DNA of 64,000 nt. Source: Rhipicephalus microplus. Its lineage: Eukaryota > Arthropoda > Arachnida > Ixodida > Ixodidae. This document shows positions 27,701-39,700 of the stretch, piece by piece. Under the pieces are notes generated by a model. That model made no database searches and was not told where the DNA came from. It worked only from the letters and a program-made list of their open reading frames with translations. Each line of letters opens with the position of its first letter. The stretch's first letter is position 1. The position numbers and the translations under genes were made by a program. The stretch lies in assembly GCF_043290135.1 (NCBI RefSeq), contig NC_134702.1, forward strand, positions 83,859,817-83,923,816, written 5' to 3'.

Positions 27701-30700
27701 AACCAGATTGGCATTTGAGAGATAACCAACACCCCATGCCAGCTTTTTTTTTTTTTTCTCTATTTGTGCGCGTCGCGTCATTGAGAGAACCCCCTCCCCC
27801 TCAAGGCGCAGAGCCATGCTCCCACAAGGGGCAAAGGCTGCAGAAGATAGTGCCTTTTTCCTTTCCTTCAACCACACATTGATTCAACCCAGCAACAGCT
27901 TTCATTTTCCGCTCTCTCTCTTCGCGTGCGGCGTTGGAGGGAGGAGGGTCTTTACTTGGCAGGGACGAAAAAGGGAGAAGAGTGACGCGGGCGCGCCACA
28001 GATCGGCATTTGTAAAAGAGGAAACATTCCACCGCAGCCTTTTCTTTCCTTTTCATTTCCTTCAAGGGCAGCGTTGAGGTGTCGCAAGTGCCGCCGCGGG
28101 ATTGGGCGGGGTGCTGAGAGCATTTTCGGAGCACGGTATGTTCGAATTAACCGTCAGAAGTGCTTGGGCGTTTTCGCCCATTGGAATACACATAGCTTTG
28201 ACGGGACCTCATCGTGAGTTCGAATTAACCGGAAGTTCGAATTAAGTGTGTTTGAATGAATGAGATTTGACTGTATTTGATCACTTCTGCACATTTTGTA
28301 TTGGTGCCCTCCAATACCACACTTTTCTGAAAAAGTTCAGCTCAGTAGTTACTGTATGTTGTGATGCACATTTGCTCAACCGGCAGTGAAGCTCCGCGAT
28401 GAAGATCTAGGAAGATCAGAGGGGAAGTTGTTAATGGGCCTGTTAATCGGCCTGCTGAATAAAACTATTTGCCTCATCAACAGACTGTCTGTATGTACTT
28501 GTCCTGGCTTCTCATGCAGGTGTGGAATCACTTTGATGCCGGCAGCTGTCCTGGACAGTCTATGGGAGTGCGAGTGCGCCTGGACAACGGGGTGAATGGC
28601 TTCATTCTGACAAAGTACATCAGTGACAAGAAGGTCACCAATCCCGAGGAGAGAGTACAGGTGACTGCAAACTCCATATTTCGTGGTTGCTGTTAGTTGA
28701 AGCCCTCGTGCAAGCAAAATTACATGTATCCAGCTATGTAGCAAAAGTGCCAATTTGTAATGCTTATGTTCAGCTACGATCGTAGGACAATATTGTACTT
28801 TGCAACTTCTGGTTTTCTCAAAGTCCTTCACTTTCTCGGACATGGATGTTCAACCAGCATGCAAGTGGACACAATGCAGGTTGTTGAGTCATGTTGAACG
28901 TCTTTGTAGCAGAGCAGGTCATGTTGCGTGTCATTGGCAGTGAATTTTTCTCCCTATTTTTGAATCATCATTAATTCTTTTTTTCTTCTCCTATCCTTTA
29001 GATTGGCATGATCCTTCACTGCAGAATAACAAAGATCGACATTGAGAGGTTTACAGTAGATCTGACTTGCCGATCTTCAGACCTTTCTGATGTCAACAAT
29101 GAGTGGAGGTAGGTTACTCGTGTGTCTTTTGGGTTGCCTTACAGTCGCAGTGACGCATTGTTCCAGAGAATTAGGTATCCCATGGGAGATGTGTACAGCC
29201 CTGTGAAAATTGTGCTCATGTTCATGTGATGTCGTGTTCTGGTGACTCAGCCAATCGTGTTGTTTTCTGGGATCCCGCAGTGTGATTCATTAAGAGCACA
29301 GCTCCTGCATGACAAAATACAGTAACCCCTCATTAAAATTAAGTCTGTAAGACGTCTAAAAAAATTCAATATAAACGGTGATTCGATATATGGGACTGCC
29401 CCATGAAAGCTCAGCAAGTACTGCTAAATTAGCCATGACAACTTTGCAAAAGTGGTATTCTTTGAAACAAACTTTTATTCTTGCCCAAAAAACTCAGTCA
29501 GCTAGCTTTGTCGATTGCTTCATCTGGGCATGAGGAGTGCCTGTTCCTGTTTGTTCAGGCAAATTTTGAGGTTGTTTGTCTGTTGTTGTCCGTGAGCCTG
29601 TTTGTCTAGCAGCTCATCTTCCTCATCAAGGCCTCCAAGCAAGTAGACCGTATAAACCGGAATATAAGTCGAGATATTTTCAATAAAATAATAAGCTAAA
29701 GTCGCCCCTCGTCTTAAATAGCGGTGTCTAGCCGAAAGTGCAACGCTGTCTGGCAACACGTAACTTGCATGTGCCTGTGAAGCCGGACGCGGCTGTATCC
29801 GCATCCAAATCCAATCGCAGTCTGTTTTTTTTTTTTGTTTTTCTCCATCTGTTTTCTTTGTGTTCGTGATTTGCTCCGATCTGTTCTGAGTTTTTGCTCC
29901 GCTTGACATTGCGCTGCATATTTAGTGGCCGTTTTTTTTTTTTCGTTCACTGAATATGTCTAGCGGTGCGAGGAGGCAGTGCTCAGCTGCGTTTAAACTT
30001 GATGTTGTTGAGTTCGCAAAAGCGAACGGGAATATGGCTGCTCAGCGCCGCTTTGGTGAATCGAAAAAAAGCTTGCGCTATTGGAGGGCGCAGAAAGGGA
30101 AGCTGCAGAGGTGCGATCCTCAAAATATGTCATTTCGTGGACGAAGTGCCGTTCATCCGCGGCTGGAGGATAAGCTAGCGGACTTTGTGCGGGAAGTTCG
30201 TGCGCGCTCGCTGCCAGTGACCGTGGATACCATTCGCAAGAAAGCCGTGGAACTCGCTCGAGAAGCTGGGCTCACGAGAGAAGAGTTTCGTGCACCGAAC
30301 TCTTGGGTGCGTCGATTTATGCGACGCAAAGGATTTTCTTTCCGGCAGCGCACATCCATCTGTCAAAAGTTGCCGGAAAAGTTCGAGGACAAGCTCATAA
30401 ACATTCAGCGCTTCGTGAACCGGCTTCGGGAGCAGAACGACTACATGATGGGGCAGATTGGTAACGCCGGTGAGACCCCCTTGTGGTTTGACATGCCTTC
30501 GTCGACCACAATCACGCAGCGCGGCGCCAAGGATGTGAAGCTGTTGTCCACTGGCAACGAGCACTCGCGCTTCACCGTCATGCTGGCATGCACGGCAGAT
30601 GGTAGGAAGCTTCCGCCCTTCGTCATTTTCAAATGCAAGACAGTGCTGAAGGAAGTGTTCCCGCCCGGTGTTGTCGTTCCTGTCAACAAAAAGAGATACA

Positions 30701-33700
30701 TGGACGTGGCCATGATGCTCGAATGGATACGAGTGGTGTGGAACCGTCAGCCAGGTGCACTGGCTGCGTCTTCGCAGCATGCTGGTGTTGGATGCGTTTC
30801 GTGGCCACTTAACCGACGCAGTGAAACACGCACTCGGCGACGGGAAAACGGACCTCGCCGTGATACCAGGTGGTATGACGTCCACCCTCCAGCCGCTCGA
30901 CGTTGTGCTAAACAAGCCGTTCAACGACCGAGTGCGGCTGGAATACCACGAGTGTATGTCCAGCGACAACCCCAAGACACCGACGGGCCGCCTACAGAGG
31001 CCTACACTTGTGACTGTTTGTGGCTGGATGCTTTCCTGGCGCTCCTTGCCGGATTCCATGGTGGAAAATGCTTTCAAGAAATCTTGCATCAGCAACTCGC
31101 TGGATGGCACTAAAGACGACGCACTGTGGGAGGCAGCCAGGGACAAACTCCCGTCTTCAGAAAACAGTTTTGCTTCGTCGGACGAATAAGAGCAGTTGCG
31201 ATGGTGGTTGAGGGGAGCTCCGACGATCAGAGTGCGGTGTGCCCAATTCGCAAATAAATTTGGTTTGGCAGTTTTGGGTTGTTTTCCTTTTTTTTTTCTT
31301 TTTCGGTAACCTGAACTTGGGGGGGTCCACCTATAGTCCGGTTTATACGGTATTTCGGCATTTGTAGCTGGGGCAACGACGAGTACATCTGCCTCAGCCA
31401 TCGCGAATTATTCAAAGGTGCCTTCCAGATCTCTGCCAACGATGCTGTTCACTGCTTCTGAGAGATCGCCGCAGTTCTCGCAGTCGTCATAAGCGTCTTC
31501 TGCATGCGACTGGGAAAATCTTGCATGTGCAAAGCAGTTTTGTAATATTTGCAGGTGCTAGTTCTTTCCATGAATGGCATAGTAAATGCGCTGCTTTAAG
31601 TAAGTCGATGCTGTATCTCTTGTTGGCACCATACGCAACGAGCATCCGTTGTAAAAGACCTTACCAGTATAACTTTCGTGTTGTCTCAATAATGCCTTGG
31701 TCCATGGGCTGCAATATTGCGGTTGTATTCGCTGGTGGAAATTTCAAAGCGATCGCTTGCAGATTTTAAGTCGTTCCATGGCTGGGGCAATTGTCGATTA
31801 CAAAAAGCACGTGCCTTTGCTTTGCCCTAAACTTTCAATTTAGCAGGTGCACATACTTTTTGAAAACAGCTGCTGTCATCTAAGCTCATCTGTTGCTTCT
31901 GTATATGCAGTCTTTGGGTATCGTTTGAGTTGCGAAATATCAGGGCTTTGCCACCTTTACAGTATCAGCATAGTAAGCTTGTCTGCCCCCGTCGGGTTAG
32001 CGCCAAACAAAACTGTCACACGTTATTTGCTCTGTTTACATTCTTATGAGGTTCCACGCAGTGTAGTGTACGTGCGCTTCGGCAATAGTTTGTAAAAGAA
32101 TTCCGCCTCATTTTAGATGGATCTAACTTCATACTGCTCAGAAACTTTTCTCGAAGTTGTCCAGTACGGCATCCTTATTCTTTAGAACAATTAATAATGT
32201 TGACAGCGATACTTTCAATTGTCTCGCCATTTCAGACTTCTGCCGGCCTCTTTTCTCCAACTCAAATATCAGTTGAGCTTTCTGCTCCAATGTCAGACAC
32301 TTCCTTGCAAGCACCGGCGGTGCCATTTTCACTTGACAGTCACTAAAAGCACACACGTCACGGGTTCACACAGACATTGCACAACACAAGCACACGTGTG
32401 TCTTCCAAACACGAATGGAAAAAACCCAGGGAGCATGCCAAGGCTTTGTACTAGTCATGTGACTCCACTGGCGTAGAGGGGAGCAGTTGGCATAATTACT
32501 AACGTTTACAAGGAGCAAGTGCCTCTGGTAGTCTCTTCAGTACCGGAGTAGGATGTGAAGCAGGAGGATGAAATCCGCGCTGCAGATACACCGTCGGCAC
32601 GAGTCTGCACTGGAGCACTTTAGCATGTGAACATGCTTGCTCGGTGCAAAAAAGTCTGCTCGGCACGGGACGTGGATAAAAAAAGCGCGCAGGCACTTCG
32701 GCGGCCTAGGTGGTCGCTCACCCGCTCTCAGCGCCGCCGTGAATATGGATCTGCAACTTGTTACTTCGCTCTAAGCGGAGCAAGCTATCAACATGCTTCG
32801 AGTAATCCGGTCTAAAATACACGAATTAGGGTTGGGACTGCGTGACACTGTGATAACAGCGATAATTCAAACAAAGTGATTTCGTTGTATCAAGGGTCTA
32901 CTGTATGTTAAAGCAGCTGCAGTTCAAAGACGCACATGAAGAGACACATCCTGGACCAGTAAGGCATAGATTATCAGTCTAGCATGGACTTCTAGAAGTT
33001 TAGGGTAAGATGAAAGCTTGAAATGGTGAGGAGTTGTTGAGTAGTGGATGTTGCTTGAGCCAACATTTCAGCTAGGAGACTTGTCTTGGTCAGGGTGTAG
33101 GTTTGGTTGCTTTGATTAGTACAATGAAAATTGTGATGTGAGAACTGACGTGAGAGGAAGATTGAAATGCATTCAAGCCTCATAATAGCTCAGTTGCATA
33201 TTACATGAAAACAAGTTTATTATATCCGAAAATTTCTTATAAACAAATTTTTTGTAACGCTGTCTATTGCATGACTATTTTTCCGATGCTTCTTTATAGC
33301 CGATATTCTGTTACACTGAAAGCTCGTTAATTCAAACTTCAATAATTCGAACTGTAAGTTATGGTCTGGCCAAGCTCCATACAAGCCTATGAATAAAAAA
33401 GCCCGTTAATTCGAACGCGAGTAAGTTCCGCCGCGGATAATTCGAACTACATGCCACCGCGCCGGCGGCTTGGCTAGTCACTCTATGGGTGGCTGCGGAG
33501 TTACGAGGCAGCGTGGACAGGGAGTGGAGAGAAAAACGGAGAAACTGGCACGGAGGCCAGAGGGCAGGAAATACCGCCACTTACTCTTCACCCCCTCCCC
33601 CCACAATCTCTCTCGGCGGCTGCCTGCTCTCCGTCCTACGTAACCTCCAAGATTTGTTTTTTTTTTAAGCAGCAATCTCAGAGCCTTTGAAAATCCTGCG

Positions 33701-36700
33701 TAGTTGTCGCTGTTTGACTACAGATGGCATGACCAGCACACAGCGAATCGGGTGCGTCGTAGCTTCGCCCAGCCTTCTCTGCAGTCTCTGTCTCAGGCGC
33801 GCGTAGTACACCTCGGTTGTTGGTGCTGGGAGTAGCTTCTGACTGTCGCGATTCTTTGTGTTGGTGTAAGGCCTTGGCTAACGTTTGTTGCGGTAGCGCC
33901 GGTAGTAGCTTCCCGTCTGTCGCGATTCTACTGCTTCGACTTGATGGCGTGTGCCCGTGGCAAATACCGTGCCAAAACACTTCAGGAGAAAGCTGATATC
34001 CTGCGGTAAGTGGACGCCGGACTCTTGCCTAAGCAAGATATCGCGAAAAAGCATGGGATACCGAAACCGGCCCTATCTACTTATATAAGCACTAGCAGGA
34101 CTATTGAAGATGCCTTAGAGGCAGAAGTTGCGAGCAAAAGGAGGAAGTTGCGGCCCGCAAAGTATCCTGACCTCGAGGAAGCGCTTCTCATTTGGATAAA
34201 GGAAATGCGTTCGCAAGTGCACTCAAGTGCAGTGGTGTGTGGTGCACTCACGGATGGCGACATATGTCAGGTGAGAAGTGCAGAACCTGTCGCTGACAGT
34301 GACGATGATGAGGAGGAGGACGAAGCACCAGTGCGGCCCTCTGCTGCGGAAGTCATGGCCGGATTGAATGCCGCCCGTCTTTTCGTAAGTTTTGAAGAAG
34401 GCAACGAAAAGGCCTTCTGCCAAATTCGCTCGTTAGAGCAAAAAGTGCTGGCTGTCGCCTTCAAGGAAAAAAGGCAAACCGCGATGACAGATTTTTTCAA
34501 AAAATAAATTGTTATGTCCTACTCGCAGTGCACTATTGTTGTTCTTCACTTTCGTTAGTTTGAACTTTCGTTAATTCGAGGAGGCGGCTTCCCCTTGCGG
34601 TTCGATTTAACGAGCTTTTACTGTATATTCATATCCATTTTATCGAGGTTTGAGTGTAGTTTGGCCTGGTAATGAGAGAAATTATAAGGAAGGTGTCATC
34701 ACTGTAGAGCACTTGATATTAGTGGTATAAAGAAGGAATAGTATGAATTGAAGAGGCAGCAAGAAAGATTGTAGCAAAATTTTTTTAACCATGTGAGAAT
34801 CATAGTAAATCACTGACATCATGAATACTCCAGGTTGCAAGGTCATACATTGAAATCAGTCTTGTGATACTTAGTGGGGTCAAGTATTCTAGTAATCTAC
34901 TGTGAGCTTTCTAATCTCTTGTCGGTCTCAGTGGCCTACATTAATGTTTTATACATTGCTTTTCACTTACAGGCCTGCAAAAGACCTGTATTATGACTAT
35001 GAGTCTGAAGAAAAGGACAGGAAGGTTGATGATGACTCTAAGAAGAAGCAGAACCGGCAGAGTGAGTTGACATTTTTGTTGTTTCCCCAATTCCATCTTA
35101 GTAAGAGCAATACCAACTGCCTTTAGTAACGTAGGTGCTTGGAAACACCTGCTTGATTTCATGAGGGACATTACATGTTGGGCAGTGCTGCAGTCATGGG
35201 CAGAGTGATTCCCTACTCTGTGCTTTTAGTTGCGGTACTCACAGTCTCTGCCCTGTCCTTTTTTTTTTCAGCTTACGTTAAGCGTGTGATAGTTCATCCT
35301 TCGTTCCATAACATCTCTTACAAGGAGGCTGAGAAGCTGCTCAGCACTATGGATCAAGGTGATGTGATCATTCGTCCTAGCAGCAAGGTGAGTAGAACTG
35401 TTTTTGTAGAAAAATTTTTTACTTTTCTGGTACGTATGGAGAGAAACAGAGTGAAATTACAACTTTTGCATTACATCTAATGTTGTATTGCAATAGCGTG
35501 TAGTATTGTTACGAAGGGACTATAAAAAAGAGATAAGTAGAGCTGTAATAATTACTGAACAGTAACTACATCGTCTGCTGAGGAGACCTAAGACTTAACA
35601 TATCAAGCTTTAGGTAACTTTGTTGAACCAAAATGGGAATAGACTTCAAAATCTGCGACGTCTCCTGGAAATATTTCAGCGCAGAATTTAAGAATGAGAC
35701 TTTAACCTTCATTTTCTGTTTCATTGAAACCTATTGTGTTGAAATTAAGAAGAGCGGTATTTTGAAAATACAGTCGAGCCCGCTTATAACGAACCTGATC
35801 CTGACGCGGCATTCGTTCGCTGTATCCCGAAGTTTGTAGTAAATGAAACACAGCTTTTAAAAAAGGTGCGAGTGAAAACACAAACTTTTTTTTTGCCTAA
35901 AAAAAGTGCGTGATGCAGGTGTTTTGAAGAGCAGAAGCGATAAGCGCGGTCTCTAGTTTATTTCAAACAGCAGTGTGCTTGTTCGACGAGGCCTGTGGCA
36001 TAAGCTGCATGAGGGACGGGCTACAAACTTTCGTCGTTCTTGCAATTCGATTCCTCCAAATCTTCCTTGCCATGTACTTCATTCACAATATCCTAATCTG
36101 TGCACGATTCCGCGGTGTCGGCATCATCATCAACCGTAATGAGACTGTCGCAACAGATGTTCCACCCGCTCTTCCATGTCGGAGTCGACAAAGCACTGCC
36201 ACAAATCACCCCTGAAGTGATCCTGTTCGGAAGCTTCAGGCTCGGCATCGGGCCCGACGTCGATGACAAAGTCGGCCTCGCAAAATCAGTTTTGCTAGCA
36301 TGTAGCCGTCACCGCTGCCCACGAAATATTCACCATCTCCACAGCGGAATACCGTGACCCCCGAAGCGGCAAGTTGGCTGCCAGGTGGTCAACAGCTATA
36401 AGCAAGCGCTTCGCAACGCGGCACCTAGCGCGCAGATTACGCTCAAGCCAAGCGGTCACACTTTCGACGTTTTGTTGAGCAGCAGGAAAAAGCGTGCTAG
36501 TCCTCCCGTCTGCCATCCTGATCACACGTGCACACCAAGAGCGAGCAAGACGCGCACACGTGACACGCACGCCAGAATGCGTGGAACAACTGTGGGCCCG
36601 TTTTTAGTCAGAAAACAAAACTAGGTCGAGCCAGAATAACTGGCGTTGCGGAGCGGTGGAGTCGGGCGAAGGGGTTGGGATCAAGAGAGGAGAGCAGATT

Positions 36701-39700
36701 TGTGAGAGAATGGCAAGGAGTTGCGAGAGGGGAAGATATGGTGGGAAAGCGACCTTGAAAACCAAAACACGCCGGAAGTAGCCAGGTTGGGTAGCTTGCT
36801 TGAAAGGTCCATGAAACTTGCAACTCGCACGTAGAAAAACTTGAAAGACTGCTTCCGTGCGCAGAAGTCAAGGCACGGCCGCCTGGATCGGCGGTCGTGG
36901 TCAAAAAATCGTTTTGTTGCGCCGGCAGGTTTGCGTGGCCTCACCGACTTCGATGTTTCACCATTCGTTCCGCTCAAATTAACAGCCATTTTCACGCTTC
37001 CGCACGCGTGCGAAGTGCATGCTGAGCCGAGTGTGAAGTGAGTGAGAACAGGTCCTAAACACAAAACGAATCGCGAATTATCAGAGTCTGTGGGGTAGCG
37101 TACGCGCATGCACTATACGCAGACGATCGCATACAGTCGGTGGCCGGCGATGTTGGCAAAAGGTCTGGCCAGGCTGGTGACGCCAACGACAGTACCAGTG
37201 ATCAGAAACTGAAGAGATGGCCGACCGGTCTTTGAAAGATCAGTGGCAGTGTGAAAACACAGGCCTCGTCTGGCGGTGCGGTGAATAGCGGGGGGGCAAA
37301 GCACGGAGGGGTGCGTAACAAAAAGCTGGGTCGGGGAGAGCGGCAACTAGAGAGGCACGTAGGCAGGGTCGGCGTTCAATAATAAGAATGTATGGGCACC
37401 TCGCCGAAGCCTGATCGGTGGTTGAAAGTGGTTTCCCGGGAAGTCGGCTGAGCGCCGAACCCGTTCGCTGTAACCGATTGGCAGCGCTCGGAGACTTCGT
37501 TGTAAGTGCGATTTTGTGCCGTTGAACAAATGTATGTTTTCTTAGTCATGCGGGTATTGTTCGTTTTGAGCGAAAGTTCGTTTTTGAGCGAAAGTTCGTT
37601 CGCGAAAGGCCGTTATATGTGGGCTTGACGGTATAGTTAATCAGTCCGAACCATGGGTCAGCAACCTTTTGAGGAAGAGTGCCAAGCTAATGGACGCAAA
37701 ACCAGGGCGGGGGGGTGGGGTTTGCATGCTCAGAGAAAATTTTCAGCAAATTGACGCTAATGTAAAAAACTGAAATAGAAAAGTTTACTTTCAACACGCA
37801 TGTCACAAGGCTGCAGTTTACAGACATAGGGTACAAGCAAAGACACCATGTGAGGCCAAAACAGCCACGCTGGCCTTTGTATATGAATTGACTCTGCAAA
37901 GGAGTGGGAGTTGTCCGGGGGCTGCACAGTGCTACCTCACAGGCTGCCAAACCCTGGTCTAAACTGATTCGTTGTGTTGATTTAGTGTTTCTAAATGTGG
38001 TTTTGAAGTAATAATGTCTCTTTTCGCTTCAACAATGCAGGGTGTTGACCACCTGACAGTGACATGGAAGGTGTACGACGGCATTTTGCAGCACATTGAT
38101 GTGAAGGAGCAGGGGAAAGAGAATGCCTTCAGTCTGGGGTCTTCTCTCATGATCAACAACGAGGTAGGCAGCTATGAAAGGAATCACTCAATGCCTCTGC
38201 TTGCTTAAAATTGTGCTCACGTGAAACTGCCAGGCTGCTTGCTTTGTATGTGCAACAGAAGTGAGAAGTTATTAAATTAATTGAATATGCCATGCCTGAT
38301 TGCGGGGCATTTTCCATTTCCAATGTTTTCAGGAGTTTGAAGACCTGGACGAAATCATAGCCAGGCACGTGCAGCCAATGGCAAGCTTTGCACGTGACTT
38401 GACAACGTTTCGGTACTTCCGCGATGCCGAAGGTGGCAAGCGAGAGGTGATTGAGAAGCTCCTCACCGAGGAAAAGAAGCGCAATCCTTCCAAGATCCAC
38501 TACTTTGTATCAGCCTCGCGAGAGTTTCCTGGGAAGTTTATGCTTTCCTACCTGCCACGAGTCAAGGTATGTCCTCCCATGTGTTTTTTCAGTGATTAAA
38601 AAAAAAGGCAATGCTGCAAAAAGCGCAAGTCTTGAAATACAGTAAAATCTCGGTAGAACGAACTCAGGCGACTGTGGCAATTTGTTCTTATTTTGAAAGG
38701 TCATTATAGTGAAAGCCTTGAAAGTAACCATAAATACTTATTTTCCATTGACCAAAACGACTTACCTTTACAATCGTGGTTCCTTGAACTCATTTTTCAT
38801 GATAAAAAACAAATGCGCAAGTGAACACCCAAAAAAATGCACGCAATCTTAAAAGGTCCATGATTTTTTTTTTTTGACGCGTGCGGCACAAATTTTGCAG
38901 CGCGAAGGCCTCCAGCTAATCTACATTCTCCTTAGCGAAAATTGCTTCCGCTTTTTCGTCGCAAGCCGAGATGAAATCATTGTAGTAGCACCGCAGCGCA
39001 GAACGCCGACTTGCTTTGCAGACGCGATAAGTAATCACCGAAAGGATCAACACGACTGAGAAGGCCTCCTCAGAGAACTCCTATTATACCCCTTTGGCCT
39101 CCTAGATCGCATATAGAAGTGACAAAGATAAGAAAAACCCGAAGTGTCGTGGCTGTCATCACCTTTTCCGAAGAAAAGAAAGAGCCAAAAAGGAAAATCC
39201 TCGCGTGTCATTTTCTGCTTCCTCGCTGTCTCAGTTTTTTCGTGCTCATGCTTCCTGCTCCGCAACTCGCACTCTGCCCTCTGTCTTGCTGACCTCGCGC
39301 TCTCGTGTTGCCATCGCCTGTGCGCTTGCAAACCTGCAGCGTCGGCGTTCCAATAAAAAGAAAGAAAATAAAGTCTTCTTTTGTTTGTTTGTTTTTTTCC
39401 TCCACACCAACGCGCGTCTTTTGAGAAGCAAGGCGTTCGTTTGCTGTGTCGTCTGCTTGGGTGCCGCCCTGGTGGTCGCGACGAATTTCAGAACATGAGT
39501 TCGTAGTGCTGAAGCGTTGTATTACAATGAGGAAATAAATTAGTGCTCGTTATTCTGAAAAGTTTGGTATTCTGAAGTATATAGTAGGGAAATAATTTTA
39601 CATTGAAACTATTAGCAGTCGGCACGGGACTTTTTAAAAGTTCATTAATCTGAAAAGTTCATTAAAGTAGTGTTCGTTCTACCGAGATTTTACTGTACTT

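Larger units (their letters stand above)
29320..32903 (-). mobile_element. Decayed Tigger transposon hosting a nested pogo-like element
   Basis: Ends CAGTAACCCCTCATTAAAAT and, inverted, CAGTAGACCCTTGATACAAC, with TA at 29318-29319 and 32904-32905. Minus-strand coding remnants are at 32138-32356 ([17 protein letters not shown], a Psq-type N-terminal helix-turn-helix) and about 31650-31850 ([11 protein letters not shown], then [17 protein letters not shown]), the typical second-Asp and LQPMDQG motifs of Tigger transposases. The frame is broken by stops. About 1.7 kb inside is a different element. Confidence 0.82.

Noticed and set aside
30175..31401. 408-codon open frame on the minus strand
   Set aside because: Antisense to the pogo-like transposase and running into the element's end. 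The plus strand has the recognisable protein.
34010..34507. Acidic host protein gene
   Set aside because: It opens at GTG right after an in-frame stop, sits inside Tigger inverted repeats, and has Tigger N- and C-terminal motifs.
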